Translations under genes and position numbers: made by a program
Shown: positions 43,794 through 52,917 of the stretch, one piece after another
Layout of the letters: each line of letters starts with the position of its first letter
Position numbering within the stretch: the stretch's first letter is position 1
The notes under the pieces: generated by a model
Seen by the model: only the letters and a program-made list of their open reading frames with translations
What the model was told of the DNA's origin: nothing
Database searches by the model: none
NCBI GenBank assembly: GCA_027002265.1
Contig: JAMOTM010000052.1
Span: forward strand, 1 to 64,000
Length of the DNA stretch: 64,000 bases
Source of the DNA: Aquificota bacterium
GTDB taxonomy: Bacteria > Aquificota > Aquificia > Desulfurobacteriales > DQVG01
Direction: 5' to 3'

Positions 43794-44251
43794 AAGTGAT
43801 TTTAGAAGCTACGTACTCAGTTTTAATGTGGGGAATTTTTAAAATAGGTAATATAAAAACTGTTAAAACCCCAAGTTATTTTAAATTAGAAGGAAAAGTT
43901 TCTTTATTTTTTAAAAAAGCCTATGTATACTATTATCAAAATCAAACAAACTATATATATTTTGAAAAAAGCGGAAAGAAAAAAAGGCAAAGAAGATGGG
44001 TTTTTTATTTAGGTCAAATTCTTTATCATCAAAATTATAATTCTACTTTAGTCCTAGGAAAATGCATAGGAAAAATTGTAAAAAAAACAAAGAATGGTTT
44101 TATTTGTTATAGATTTTCCAAGGGAGATGTCAAAGAGGCCTGCGTAAAAATTAAAAATATAGGAAACTATACAATTCCTCAGGAAATAAAACTTTATGGA
44201 AATTTCCCTACGATATATATTAAATTGCGAAGTTATAAAATCTTAAATTAA
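43790..44251 (+). CDS. Hypothetical protein, basic
   Basis: I do not recognise this 153-residue protein. It overlaps the recG stop (TTG start, TTGA), so it is probably translated with recG; GTG 43796 is an alternative start. The sequence is rich in Lys, Tyr and beta-forming residues (VSLFFKKAYVYYYQNQ, KRQRRWVFYLGQILYHQN) with a predicted pI well above neutral. No signal peptide. Ends directly at a GC-rich terminator. Confidence 0.65.
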   Translation: MKVILEATYSVLMWGIFKIGNIKTVKTPSYFKLEGKVSLFFKKAYVYYYQNQTNYIYFEKSGKKKRQRRWVFYLGQILYHQNYNSTLVLGKCIGKIVKKTKNGFICYRFSKGDVKEACVKIKNIGNYTIPQEIKLYGNFPTIYIKLRSYKILN

Positions 44252-44269
44252 GCCCGCAAACAAGCGGGC
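44252..44269. terminator. Bidirectional terminator between the recG operon and rpsU
   Basis: GCCCGC-AAACAA-GCGGGC is a perfect 6-bp GC stem between two convergent genes, with AT-rich flanks (ATTATTTTTTC on the plus side). Confidence 0.75.
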
Positions 44270-44277
44270 AAAATATA

Positions 44278-44508
44278 TTATTTTTTCTTTTTCTTTTTGC
44301 CTTTAGATGGTAAAAGACCACGTTTTTTAAGAGCTTTAATAAGTCTTTTACGAGCTGCAAGCATTTTTCTTTTTCTTTTTTCAGATGGTTTTTCATAATA
44401 CTCATGTCTTTTGATTTCAGTAAAAATTCCTTCTTTTTCACAAAGCTTTTTAAATCTTTTATATGCTTTTTCAAAAGGCTCTCCTGGAAGAACATAAACA
44501 GTAGCCAA
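44278..44508 (-). CDS. rpsU: 30S ribosomal protein S21
   Basis: 76 aa. [38 protein letters not shown] and the Lys-rich tail are characteristic. GGGGG lies before the ATG. A monocistronic gene between convergent terminators; the 148-bp divergent gap to the psiE-like gene holds its promoter. Confidence 0.95.
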   Translation of the reverse strand: MATVYVLPGEPFEKAYKRFKKLCEKEGIFTEIKRHEYYEKPSEKRKRKMLAARKRLIKALKKRGLLPSKGKKKKKK

Positions 44509-44656
44509 GCTGTATCACCCCCTTTTTATTATTTATTTTCTTGTGTTTGAGAATTATAACAAAAATGGATATCTTTTGATATAATTTTCCATAAGTTTAT
44601 TTTTAATTTAAAAGTAAACTAAGGTTTTTTATTTTAATTTAAAAGGTGAGATTTTC

Positions 44657-45100
44657 ATGTTAACTACAATAATAAAGTATTTTGTTCCTATTGTTGAGAA
44701 ACTAGCTGTTTTATTTTTAACTTTAATAGCTTTAACTTTACTTGTTTTTTCTTTTGGAGTATTTCTTAAGTATATAATTCACATGCCTCATTTAATATCT
44801 CATCTTCAGGATATTCTTATTTCTAATCCAAGCCTTGCTAAAAAAGAAATTCGGGAAATTATTGCAGAGTTTCTTTTATTTGCATTATCGGCCGAAGTTA
44901 TTATTCTTTTAGTAAGACACGAACCTAGAGTTATTTTAGATGTTCTTTTTATTGCTATTTCTCGGGAAGTTATAGTTCAAGTCCATTCTTTTGTAGATAT
45001 GCTTCTTGGAGTTATCTCTATTGCCATTTTATTTTTCATAAGAAAATATCTACGTTTGAAATACAAAAAGGGGTCCAAAACATATGAGGAGGCTATGTAA
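44657..45100 (+). CDS. PsiE-family membrane protein
   Basis: 147 aa with four membrane segments. EIIAEFLLFALSAEVIILLVRHEP and VLFIAISREVIVQVH fit the phosphate-starvation-inducible PsiE family (key parts: EFLLFALSAEVI, FIAISREVIV). Function of the family is unknown. Its TAA overlaps the ATG of the next gene (TAATG). Confidence 0.8.
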   Translation: MLTTIIKYFVPIVEKLAVLFLTLIALTLLVFSFGVFLKYIIHMPHLISHLQDILISNPSLAKKEIREIIAEFLLFALSAEVIILLVRHEPRVILDVLFIAISREVIVQVHSFVDMLLGVISIAILFFIRKYLRLKYKKGSKTYEEAM

Positions 45101-45906
45101 TGAAAAATTTTTTTGTTTTAAGTTTTACATTTTTTAGTTTAGCAATTGCTCAGGAAATACAGTATGATTATAAAGTAAATGTTTATCCAGTAAAAACTCC
45201 TCAAAAAATTTTAAAAGTAAGAAAGACATATAAAGCTTCAAGTGTTTTATCTTCTCGAAATCAAATATCAAATGAAAGCTTTTCTTCTCAGGATATAGAA
45301 ACTTTAAAATCACAAGTAAATAATATTTCTGATCCGGAAATAAAAGCTTTACTTTTGAAAATATTAAATAAATTGGAGGAAAATGAAAAATTAATAAAAG
45401 GACTCTCTAAATCCAGTTGTAATGAAGAAAGAATAATTAAAAAACTTTCTCGTATTATTCAAGATAAGCTTTATTTAAGTAGAAAATATACATATGCTTA
45501 CATTAAAAAGGTATTAGAAGAATACAAAAAGGAAATAGATAAAATTATCAAAGAAAATAATGAAAATTTAAAAGAAGAATTAAAAAGAGATTTTGAAAGA
45601 AGTTTAGATACAAAAATATTGAAAGCGAAAAATGATTTAGCTTCACTAGTAAGTCAATCTTCCTCGGATGTAAAAAATAATATAGAAGATGTAAAAAATA
45701 ATTTATATCAAATTTCTAATAAATTAGATAGCTTATCTAAAACTCAAAATGAATTAAAGGAAACTTTAGTTTCCAATTTTTCTTTTATTAAATATTTGTT
45801 AATAGGAATATCTGTTATTCTTGTGTTAGGATTTATTATTTTAGGCTTTAAGCTTAATAAAGCTTCCCAAGAAAATATAGAAGAAAAACATGAGGAAGAG
45901 GAATGA
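45100..45906 (+). CDS. Secreted/anchored coiled-coil protein, unknown
   Basis: No family recognised. Signal peptide (about residues 1-17, ending AIAQ), a long charged helical region with heptads (residues about 65-220), then one membrane helix near the C-terminus (YLLIGISVILVLGFIILGF) and a short acidic cytoplasmic tail. Such a layout suggests a periplasmic coiled coil tethered to the inner membrane. It is coupled to the psiE-like gene upstream and to tsaB downstream (ATGA overlap). Confidence 0.65.
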   Translation: MKNFFVLSFTFFSLAIAQEIQYDYKVNVYPVKTPQKILKVRKTYKASSVLSSRNQISNESFSSQDIETLKSQVNNISDPEIKALLLKILNKLEENEKLIKGLSKSSCNEERIIKKLSRIIQDKLYLSRKYTYAYIKKVLEEYKKEIDKIIKENNENLKEELKRDFERSLDTKILKAKNDLASLVSQSSSDVKNNIEDVKNNLYQISNKLDSLSKTQNELKETLVSNFSFIKYLLIGISVILVLGFIILGFKLNKASQENIEEKHEEEE

Positions 45907-46565
45907 TTCTTTCTTTTGATTTAAGTTTTGAAACAGGATCTTTTAGTATTTTAAAAGAAAATAAGGTTTTATATATGGAAAGTTACTTAGAAAAAAATCA
46001 TATATCTATATTTCCAAAAAAACTAAAGAAAGCTTTTGAAGATATAAAAAAAACTTTTAAAGATATAAAAAAAGTAATTGTTTGCACAGGGCCTGGTTCT
46101 TTTACAGGAATAAAAATAGCTTTAGCTTTTGCAAAGGGCTTAAAAGAAGCTTCAAATATAGATGCTGTCGGTGTTAGCACCTTAAGAGCATATGCTTACC
46201 CCTATTTTCTTTTTACTCCTACCTTAGTTTTACTAAAAGCTCCTAAAAATGGAGTTTACGCGGCTTGTTTTTATAATTCTTTAACTTTACTAAAAGAAGG
46301 TTTTTACTTTCTTGAGGATATAAAAAACTTTTTAGAAAAAAATAAAGGTCTTACTTTAATTGGAAACTCACCTTTTATTACCGATCTTTCACAAGAATTT
46401 AATATAGAAAATATAGATTATTTAGAAAAACCCCTATCCTTAAACGCTTATTATGTAGCAGATAGGTTTCCATTACCTTTAAAGGCAAATTATTTAAAAG
46501 ACGCAGATGTTAATTTAAAGGGTTTGGAAAAAATAAAAAAAGAATTTGGAATTAGTCTTGAATAA
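45903..46565 (+). CDS. tsaB: tRNA threonylcarbamoyladenosine biosynthesis protein TsaB
   Basis: Partner of TsaD in making t6A37 on tRNA. ASKHA-fold start ILSFDLSFETGSFSIL, VVCTGPGSFTGIKIALAFAKGL and VGVSTLRAYAYP are clear. It overlaps thiL by 20 bp. Confidence 0.9.
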   Translation: MILSFDLSFETGSFSILKENKVLYMESYLEKNHISIFPKKLKKAFEDIKKTFKDIKKVIVCTGPGSFTGIKIALAFAKGLKEASNIDAVGVSTLRAYAYPYFLFTPTLVLLKAPKNGVYAACFYNSLTLLKEGFYFLEDIKNFLEKNKGLTLIGNSPFITDLSQEFNIENIDYLEKPLSLNAYYVADRFPLPLKANYLKDADVNLKGLEKIKKEFGISLE

Positions 46566-47463
46566 GGAATTTAAAATTATCTCTTTAATAAAAAAAACTT
46601 TCTCCTCAAAATATATTGGGGATGACTGTGCTTACCTAAATCTTTTTGGAAAATATGCTTTTACCTCAGATGCTTTAAATGAAAATACTCATTTTAGGCT
46701 TTGGAATATAAAAAATTTATTTTTTTATCTTGGATATAAAGCTTTATGGATAAATATATCAGATATTTTAGCGTCGGGCAGTATTCCAAAATATTTTCTT
46801 TTAAATTTAAATATAGATTTAGAAAAGTTTAAGATAGAAGAATTTTTGAAAGGTTTAAAATTTGCTTCCCAGCTTTATAACATAGAGCTTATAGGTGGAA
46901 ATACCTCTTACTCTAAAAATATTTCGGTAAATATAACTTTATTTGGTAAAACTATTAAACCTTTTTTAAGAAATCAGGCAAAAGAGGGAGAGTATATTTT
47001 TGTATATAAATACACTGGAGAAGCTGCAACTGGCTTAGAAATTTTAGAAAAAAAGGAAAATTTTAAAAATTTGTCTTTTCTGGAAAAATACTTCATAAAA
47101 AGATTTTTTATGTTCTATATACCTTTAAGTGTTATAAAAACTTTATTTTCTTTAAATATAAAGTGTGCAATAGATTTGAGTGATAGCTTAGCTTTTTCGG
47201 TTAATCTTCTTGCAAAATTGTCTAAAAAATATTTTTTTATTGATTTAAAAAATTTTCCTTTATCTCCAAAGCTTCTTAAATATTATAAAAACAAAAAAAA
47301 AGCTTTAGATAAAGCCCTTTTTGGTGGAGACGATTATACTCTTCTTATAACTGCCCCTCCCAAATATTTTTCTCTTTTAAAAAAACTTGGTTTTCTAAAA
47401 ATTGGAATTGTAAAAAAGGGTATAGGTTCAAACTTAAACCCAAATAGTTTTTACCATTTTTAA
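46546..47463 (+). CDS. thiL: Thiamine-monophosphate kinase
   Basis: Final step of thiamine diphosphate synthesis, of the AIR synthase superfamily. IGDDCAYLN, TSDALNENTHFRL, ELIGGNTSYS and LFGGDDYTLLITAP match ThiL. The start is uncertain: TTG 46546 or TTG 46558, both inside tsaB. 305 aa, normal. Confidence 0.88.
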   Translation: MELVLNKEFKIISLIKKTFSSKYIGDDCAYLNLFGKYAFTSDALNENTHFRLWNIKNLFFYLGYKALWINISDILASGSIPKYFLLNLNIDLEKFKIEEFLKGLKFASQLYNIELIGGNTSYSKNISVNITLFGKTIKPFLRNQAKEGEYIFVYKYTGEAATGLEILEKKENFKNLSFLEKYFIKRFFMFYIPLSVIKTLFSLNIKCAIDLSDSLAFSVNLLAKLSKKYFFIDLKNFPLSPKLLKYYKNKKKALDKALFGGDDYTLLITAPPKYFSLLKKLGFLKIGIVKKGIGSNLNPNSFYHF

Positions 47464-47714
47464 TAATCTTTTTAGATTTTATCTTAAATCAATTTTTATT
47501 TGTAAATATTATCATATCTCAAAATTGTTAGAAAATCAGATAATTACATAATTATCTATATTTCTTTGTATTTCCAAGCTTTAAATATTAAACTCTTGAT
47601 TTTCTTAAAATTTTATATTAAACTATATATATATTATGAAAATGATTGCTAATTGTAAAAAAAAAAAATGGTAGGAATATTTAGATTATAATATTTTCAA
47701 TTAAGAGGTAGATA
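47464..47714. other. AT-rich intergenic region with a 20-bp palindrome
   Basis: The stretch is nearly pure A/T. It holds a perfect palindrome at 47538-47557 (AGATAATTA-CA-TAATTATCT), an A12 run at 47659-47670, and a possible -10 (TATAAT, 47689-47694) before the small ORF at 47715. Confidence 0.5.
47538..47557. promoter_or_regulatory. 20-bp palindrome, possible operator
   Basis: AGATAATTA-CA-TAATTATCT has perfect 9-bp arms. It is similar in composition to a Fur box (GATAATGATAATCATTATC) but one base shorter at the centre, so that assignment is only a possibility. Confidence 0.35.
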
Positions 47715-47873
47715 ATGGTAAGCGTTGTTTTAGCTATAGCTATAGTTTTTACAGTTTTTATATATATCTTTTTTAAAGCTATTTTTATGGAAGCAAAATA
47801 CGATAAAGAAGATCTCGTGTTTGTTCTAATGGGTATAACTATAGCTTTTATTCTTATAAAGGAAAGAGAATAG
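47715..47873 (+). CDS. Small membrane protein, 52 aa
   Basis: An ORF too short for standard calling: ATG after AAGAGGTAG, giving a protein with two hydrophobic segments (VVLAIAIVFTVFIYIFF and VFVLMGITIAFILI) joined by a charged loop KYDKEDL, ending KERE. It has a ribosome-binding site and is followed by an ATAGATT/AATCTAT hairpin (47870-47890). No family recognised. Confidence 0.5.
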   Translation: MVSVVLAIAIVFTVFIYIFFKAIFMEAKYDKEDLVFVLMGITIAFILIKERE

Positions 47874-48065
47874 ATTTTATTCTAATCTATATATTTCACT
47901 TTCATATTCTCTCTATGATAATATTAACTAGAAATTATCTCAAAAGTAAATAAAATGTTCATTTTCTCCAATATAATTATTTGAGAATTTATCAGTTAAA
48001 AGTGCTTATAAAATTGTTAGGAGCTTGAACATAAAAACTTATTGTGAAGAGATATAAGTTAAAAA

Positions 48066-48089
48066 TTTAAGGAAGAAAACTTCCTTAAA
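48066..48089 (+). terminator. Orphan hairpin with AAAA loop
   Basis: TTTAAGGAAG-AAAA-CTTCCTTAAA is a perfect 10-bp stem followed by ATCTTTTTCC. It looks like a rho-independent terminator but no gene ends nearby; the closest is the small ORF about 190 bp upstream. Confidence 0.5.
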
Positions 48090-48111
48090 ATCTTTTTCCA
48101 GTTATGTTGAG

Positions 48112-48178
48112 GGTATTTTAGCGAAATCTGATAAATTCGCTGGTTTTACTTTTATAACAAAGATTAATAGCTAATGAA
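48112..48178 (+). repeat. Dispersed 67-bp repeat, copy B
   Basis: Matches 31980-32046 in inverted orientation at 54 of 67 positions, ungapped. See copy A. Confidence 0.65.
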
Positions 48179-48246
48179 GGGGCAACTTTTCTTCTTTTCC
48201 TTTTTCTAATTTTAATCCTTTTCTTTAGTCTTACACTTCCAATAAT
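48118..48246 (-). pseudogene. Transposase-like remnant
   Basis: The minus-strand frame is open for about 42 codons and reads a very basic stretch followed by KVAPSLAINLCYKSKTSEFI, the counterpart of the helix-turn-helix fragment at 31942. No start codon or ribosome-binding site. Inferred to be the end of a decayed IS. Confidence 0.35.
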
Positions 48247-48309
48247 TAAAAAAACCTTTGATTTTTAGCTATAATTTCATACAAAAAATTAAATATTTTG
48301 GGGGAGAAG

Positions 48310-49641
48310 ATGAAAGTTTTAATTTTAGGAAGTGGAGCAAGAGAGCATGCTCTTTCATATAAATTTTCTTTAAGTGAAGATATAAAGAAAGTTTATCTTC
48401 TACCAGGAAATGAACTTGTTAAACGTTTTGAGGATAATGAAAAAATAGAAGTTGTGGATAATATTTCTTTAAAGGATTTTGAAAAGATAAAAAATTTTGT
48501 TAAGGAAAATAAAATTGATTTAACTTTTGTGGGTCCTGAAGCCCCTCTTGTAGAAGGTATAGTTGATGAATTTCAAAAGGAAAACTTAAATATTTTAGGT
48601 CCAGATAAATTTGCGGCTCAACTTGAGGGAAGCAAGGCTTTTGCAAAAAATTTTATGAAAAGATGTGGCATTCCTACGGCAGATTTTTACACATTCAAAA
48701 GCTATGAGGAAGCAAAAAGTTTTTTAGAAAATTACTTTGATAAAGGTCTTTTTGGAAATGAAAAAGTAGAAGACTTTAAAGATATATATAAAAAAGGTTT
48801 TATTGTTATAAAGGCAAGCGGACTTGCTTCCGGAAAGGGAGTTTTAGTAACAAATGATAAAAAGGAAGCTCTAGATTTTCTAAAAAAAATTATGGTGGAT
48901 AAAATATTTGGAAAATCTGGAGAAGAAGTCGTAATTGAAAAATGTTTAGATGGAACTGAGTGTTCTTTTTTTGCTTTATGTGATGGAGAAAATTTTGTGT
49001 CTTTTCCAACTGCGCGAGATTATAAAAGAGCATATGATGAGGATGAAGGTCCAAATACCGGGGGTATGGGAGGATACTCTCCAAATCCAATCGTAGATAA
49101 GGATCTTAAAGAAAAAATAATAGAAAAAATTATAAAACCTACTTTAAAAGGTTTGAAAGAGGAAGGACATCCATATAAAGGTGTTATTTATTTAGGACTT
49201 ATGATAACAAAAGATAAAGAACCTTATGTTCTAGAATATAATGTTAGATTTGGAGACCCAGAATGTCAAATTTTAGTTAGAAGAGTAAAAGATGATTTTG
49301 GAAAGCTTTTTAAACAAGCCTTAAATGGTAATTTACCTGAGAAAATAGAGGAAGATCCTAGAAAAGCCTTTTGTATAGTTTTAGCAAGTGAAGGTTATCC
49401 TTTTGCACCTTGTGAAATAGATTTAAAAGCTTTAGAGGGAAAATTAAAATCCTTAAATGAAAAGGACTTAAAAGATATAAAAATCTTTTTTGCAAATAAG
49501 AAAGGGAGAATTTTAAGTGTAACCTCGTTAGGAGATACTTTCAAGGAAGCTAGAGATAAGGCTTATAAAGTAATGGAAAAAATAGCCTTAGAAAATACCT
49601 TTTATAGAAAAGATATTGGAAAAGATGTTTTAGAAAAATAA
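48310..49641 (+). CDS. purD: Phosphoribosylamine-glycine ligase
   Basis: ATP-grasp enzyme of purine synthesis (GAR synthetase). MKVLILGSGAREHALSYK, FVGPEAPLVEGIVD, the ATP-grasp segment VIKASGLASGKGVLV and PNTGGMGGYSPNP, then YNVRFGDPECQ. ATG 48310 follows GGGGGAG. 443 aa. Monocistronic or followed by bioA with a 23-bp gap. Confidence 0.96.
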   Translation: MKVLILGSGAREHALSYKFSLSEDIKKVYLLPGNELVKRFEDNEKIEVVDNISLKDFEKIKNFVKENKIDLTFVGPEAPLVEGIVDEFQKENLNILGPDKFAAQLEGSKAFAKNFMKRCGIPTADFYTFKSYEEAKSFLENYFDKGLFGNEKVEDFKDIYKKGFIVIKASGLASGKGVLVTNDKKEALDFLKKIMVDKIFGKSGEEVVIEKCLDGTECSFFALCDGENFVSFPTARDYKRAYDEDEGPNTGGMGGYSPNPIVDKDLKEKIIEKIIKPTLKGLKEEGHPYKGVIYLGLMITKDKEPYVLEYNVRFGDPECQILVRRVKDDFGKLFKQALNGNLPEKIEEDPRKAFCIVLASEGYPFAPCEIDLKALEGKLKSLNEKDLKDIKIFFANKKGRILSVTSLGDTFKEARDKAYKVMEKIALENTFYRKDIGKDVLEK

Positions 49642-49664
49642 GTAAACGTATACCGAGGGCAAAA

Positions 49665-51059
49665 ATGCTAGAAAAGTTTGACCTTTATGAAGATATTTTA
49701 GGGGAAAAGGTAGATTTAGAAAAGCTTGAAACCTGGGATAAAAAGGTAGTTTGGCACCCTTTTACCCAAATGGCGGAGTATGAAAAATATAAACCTTTAA
49801 TAATAGTTAAAGGTGAAGGAAATTATCTAATAGATATAAATGGAAAAAAATATTTAGATGGAGTATGTTCCGTTTGGTGTAATGTTCATGGACACAATGT
49901 AAAAGAACTTAATGAAGCTTTGTATGATCAAGCAAATAAAATAGCTCATTCAACCTTACTTGGAGCAACAAATATTCCAGCTATTTTACTTGCAAGGGCT
50001 CTTTTAAAAATAGCTCCTAAAAATTTAAAACATGTTTTTTATTCGGATGATGGTTCTACAGCTATGGAAGTAGCTTTAAAAATGGCTTATCAATATCATA
50101 AAATGAAAGGGGAAAACAATAGATATTTGTTTGTAAAACTCTCTGGAGCATACCACGGAGATACCATAGGAAGTGTATCTTTAGGAGGAGTAGATTTATT
50201 TCATTCTTTATATAAGGATTTACTTTTTGAAACTATAAAAGTTCCTCCGCCTTTCCCAGAAAATGTTTTTGGGGATAGAAAAGAGGCTTACGAGCGTTCT
50301 TTGGAAGAGATAGAAAAAGTTTTTGAAAAGTATGCAGATAAAATTGTAGCTTTTGTAATGGAACCTTTAGTTCAAATTGCAGCTGGAGTAATCACGCATC
50401 CTAAAGGTTATTTAAAAAAGGTTCGTAAGCTCTGTGATAAATATAATATTTTACTTATCTTAGATGAAGTAGCCACAGGATTTGGAAAAACTGGAAAATA
50501 TTTTGCATGTGAACTTGAAAATGTAAAGCCAGATATCATGGCAATTTCTAAAGGCTTAACCGCAGGTTATATGCCCCTTGCAGCTACTTTATGTACAGAA
50601 GAAATCTATAGAGCTTTTTATGGTGGAGACTACGCTTCTGGTAAAACTTTTTTTCACGGCCACACATATACCGGAAATCCTTTAGGATGTAGAGTAGCCT
50701 TAGAAAATTTACGTCTTTTTAGAAAGAAAGGTTATCCTTATACTTTAAAGGAAAAAATTGAAAAAATAGAAAAGAGACTAAAAGAGGAGCTTTTAGATTT
50801 AAAGCATGTCGGAGATGTAAGAGGAATTGGTTTTATTTGGGGAATTGAACTTGTAAAAGATAAAAAGAGAAAAATTCCATATACTTGGAAAGAGGATGTT
50901 GGAAGAAGAGTTTCAAGAAAAATAATAGAAAAGGGAGTTTTTACACGGCCTTTAGGCCCAATTTTAGTATTTATGCCGCCTTTATCTATTACTTTAGACG
51001 AAATAGACTTCATGGTGAAAGTTTATAAAGAAGCTATTTTAGAGGTTTTAGGATGCTAG
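49665..51059 (+). CDS. bioA: Adenosylmethionine-8-amino-7-oxononanoate aminotransferase
   Basis: PLP enzyme of biotin synthesis. [83 protein letters not shown] and the PLP Lys in [16 protein letters not shown] are clear, with [15 protein letters not shown]. It overlaps hisF by 7 bp; no other bio gene is in the window. Confidence 0.96.
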   Translation: MLEKFDLYEDILGEKVDLEKLETWDKKVVWHPFTQMAEYEKYKPLIIVKGEGNYLIDINGKKYLDGVCSVWCNVHGHNVKELNEALYDQANKIAHSTLLGATNIPAILLARALLKIAPKNLKHVFYSDDGSTAMEVALKMAYQYHKMKGENNRYLFVKLSGAYHGDTIGSVSLGGVDLFHSLYKDLLFETIKVPPPFPENVFGDRKEAYERSLEEIEKVFEKYADKIVAFVMEPLVQIAAGVITHPKGYLKKVRKLCDKYNILLILDEVATGFGKTGKYFACELENVKPDIMAISKGLTAGYMPLAATLCTEEIYRAFYGGDYASGKTFFHGHTYTGNPLGCRVALENLRLFRKKGYPYTLKEKIEKIEKRLKEELLDLKHVGDVRGIGFIWGIELVKDKKRKIPYTWKEDVGRRVSRKIIEKGVFTRPLGPILVFMPPLSITLDEIDFMVKVYKEAILEVLGC

Positions 51060-51817
51060 CAAAAAGAATAATTCCATGTCTAGATGTTAAAGATGGAAGA
51101 GTAGTTAAAGGAATAAATTTTGTAAATTTAATAGATGCTGGGGATCCAGTAGAACAAGCTGAGGTTTATGATAGAGAAGGAGCAGATGAGCTTGTATTTT
51201 TAGATATCACTGCATCCTATGAAAAACGCTCTATTATGATAGATGTAGTAAAAAAAGCTGCAGAAAGAGTTTTTATGCCTTTAACTGTTGGAGGTGGTAT
51301 TAGAACTATAGAAGATATTAGAAATCTTCTTCTTGCTGGAGCAGATAAGGTTTCTATAAATACAGCTGCCGTAAAAAATCCTTCCTTGATAAAAGAGAGT
51401 GCAAAAATTTTTGGATCTCAATGTATAGTTGTAGCTATTGATGTAAAAAGAACCAAAAAAAATGGAAAGACTTTTTTTGAAGTTTTTATTCACGGAGGGA
51501 GAACTCCTACCGGATTAGATGCTATAGCTTGGGCCAAAAAGGTAGAAGATTTGGGAGCAGGAGAAATTCTTCTAACTTCTATGGATACAGATGGAACTAA
51601 AAGTGGATATGATCTGGAAGTTTTAGAAATTATTGCAAATGAAGTAAAAATTCCAGTAATAGCTTCAGGAGGTGCTGGAAAAAAAGAACATTTTTTAGAA
51701 GCCTTTAAAGCTGGAGCAAGCGCAGCTCTTGCAGCTTCCATTTTTCATTTTAGAGAGCTTTCCATAAAAGAGGTTAAAAAGTATTTAAAAGAAAACAATA
51801 TCCCTGTGCGTTTATAA
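51053..51817 (+). CDS. hisF: Imidazole glycerol phosphate synthase, cyclase subunit HisF
   Basis: TIM barrel that closes the imidazole ring using ammonia from HisH (35356). [19 protein letters not shown] (catalytic Asp), [30 protein letters not shown] (second Asp), [16 protein letters not shown] and [12 protein letters not shown]. 254 aa. hisH and hisF are far apart here. Confidence 0.97.
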   Translation: MLAKRIIPCLDVKDGRVVKGINFVNLIDAGDPVEQAEVYDREGADELVFLDITASYEKRSIMIDVVKKAAERVFMPLTVGGGIRTIEDIRNLLLAGADKVSINTAAVKNPSLIKESAKIFGSQCIVVAIDVKRTKKNGKTFFEVFIHGGRTPTGLDAIAWAKKVEDLGAGEILLTSMDTDGTKSGYDLEVLEIIANEVKIPVIASGGAGKKEHFLEAFKAGASAALAASIFHFRELSIKEVKKYLKENNIPVRL

Positions 51818-51836
51818 ACGTTTAGAGAGGTTTTTT

Positions 51837-52820
51837 ATGAGAAATATAAAAGCTTTTTTAAAGGACATTAATCAAAAGCCTTTGGATCCATTTATATGTA
51901 TTATAAAATCTCCAAAAGCAAATCATTATAAAAATCAAAGTTTAGCAAAATTTTTTCTAAATAGAAAGAAAATAGTTTTAGAAAAATTTATTCTTTTGAA
52001 AAAACCTCTTCAAAATTTTTTCTCCCGTGTTAAAAAAGCTTTTTTCAAAAATTTAAATTTATGGCCAGAAAGTATTTTTTGTTTTAACTCTATAAAAAAA
52101 GATTTACTTTTAAGGATAAACGTTTCTGTAAACTTTTCAGAAAAGAAACTTTTTGAACTTCAAAAGTTTTTATTAGATTTAGATCCAAAGGTTTGTGGAG
52201 GTTCTATTTTTAAAAATTTTGATAAAGAATTTTGTAAAGTAATGGAGTTTGGACGAAATTTTACCTACGAAAAGGTAGATACTTATCTTTTTAGAGTATC
52301 TTCCGAAAGTACTTTTCCGGAAAATTCCTATATTTTACCAGAAATAATTGCTTATTTAAGAAATTTATTTAAAAAGGAAAATTACAACACTATGGTTCAT
52401 ATAAACGCAAAAATTGGTCTTTTTACAATACCCTTAGCTAGACTTTTTAACAAAGCTTTTGGTTTCGATCCATCTCCTTTTAATATATATGATGCGTTAA
52501 TAAATAAGGATATTGCAAGACTACAAAAAATTTTGTATTTCTTTTCTAAATCTATACTAGAAAGTATTCCAGATGTAATATCCATAAATCCAGATGTACT
52601 TTTGATAGAAAATAAATCTCCTGTAAACCCTAAATTTTTTAGGGAAGTTTTGAAAAATACTTTTATAAAAAAAATAATTTTAATATCGGAAGATCTATTT
52701 AAAAATGATTTTGTTGAGCTTAGAAAATATAATTTTAAACTGGAAAAAATAGCTGTAGCAGAAATATCCCCAAAAGAGAAAAAGTATTTATATATCTCAA
52801 GTTTTGTATTTAAAAAGTAG
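51837..52820 (+). CDS. Degenerate TrmA/RlmD-like RNA methyltransferase homologue
   Basis: 327 aa. The C-terminal half resembles the SAM domain of RNA m5U methyltransferases: HINAKIGLFTIPLARLFNKAFGFDPSPF aligns with the CGVGTFSLPLA-type motif I region followed by the acidic residue, and KNPxxR-like strands follow. The motif I glycines are reduced and the catalytic Cys loop is replaced by ISINPDVLLIENKSP. The N-terminal half is unrecognised. Probably not an active methyltransferase of the usual kind. AGAGAGG precedes the ATG, 19 bp after hisF. Confidence 0.5.
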   Translation: MRNIKAFLKDINQKPLDPFICIIKSPKANHYKNQSLAKFFLNRKKIVLEKFILLKKPLQNFFSRVKKAFFKNLNLWPESIFCFNSIKKDLLLRINVSVNFSEKKLFELQKFLLDLDPKVCGGSIFKNFDKEFCKVMEFGRNFTYEKVDTYLFRVSSESTFPENSYILPEIIAYLRNLFKKENYNTMVHINAKIGLFTIPLARLFNKAFGFDPSPFNIYDALINKDIARLQKILYFFSKSILESIPDVISINPDVLLIENKSPVNPKFFREVLKNTFIKKIILISEDLFKNDFVELRKYNFKLEKIAVAEISPKEKKYLYISSFVFKK

Positions 52821-52858
52821 AAGCTAGTGTATTGTATCTATTTATATTTGGATTTATA

Positions 52859-52891
52859 TTTAATGTATTAATAACTTAATAATACATTAAA
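52859..52891. promoter_or_regulatory. 12-bp inverted repeat upstream of the acyl-activating enzyme
   Basis: TTTAATGTATTA (52859-52870) and TAATACATTAAA (52880-52891) are perfect complements around a 9-nt centre, 27 bp before the 52918 start. The geometry fits an operator better than a terminator, since only A residues follow. Confidence 0.45.
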
Positions 52892-52917
52892 AATAGTTAA
52901 AAAAATAGAAGGTAGGT

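Larger units (their letters stand above)
47874..48309. other. Gene-poor region before purD
   Basis: No intact ORF. It contains inverted repeat TCTCAAA/TTTGAGA, a strong hairpin at 48066-48089, and the transposase scar with the dispersed repeat at 48112-48178. A small RNA ending at the hairpin is possible but unproven. Confidence 0.4.

Noticed and set aside
47538-47557. Confident Fur-box call
   Set aside because: The palindrome lacks one central base compared with the 19-bp consensus and no iron gene is adjacent; kept only as a possible operator.
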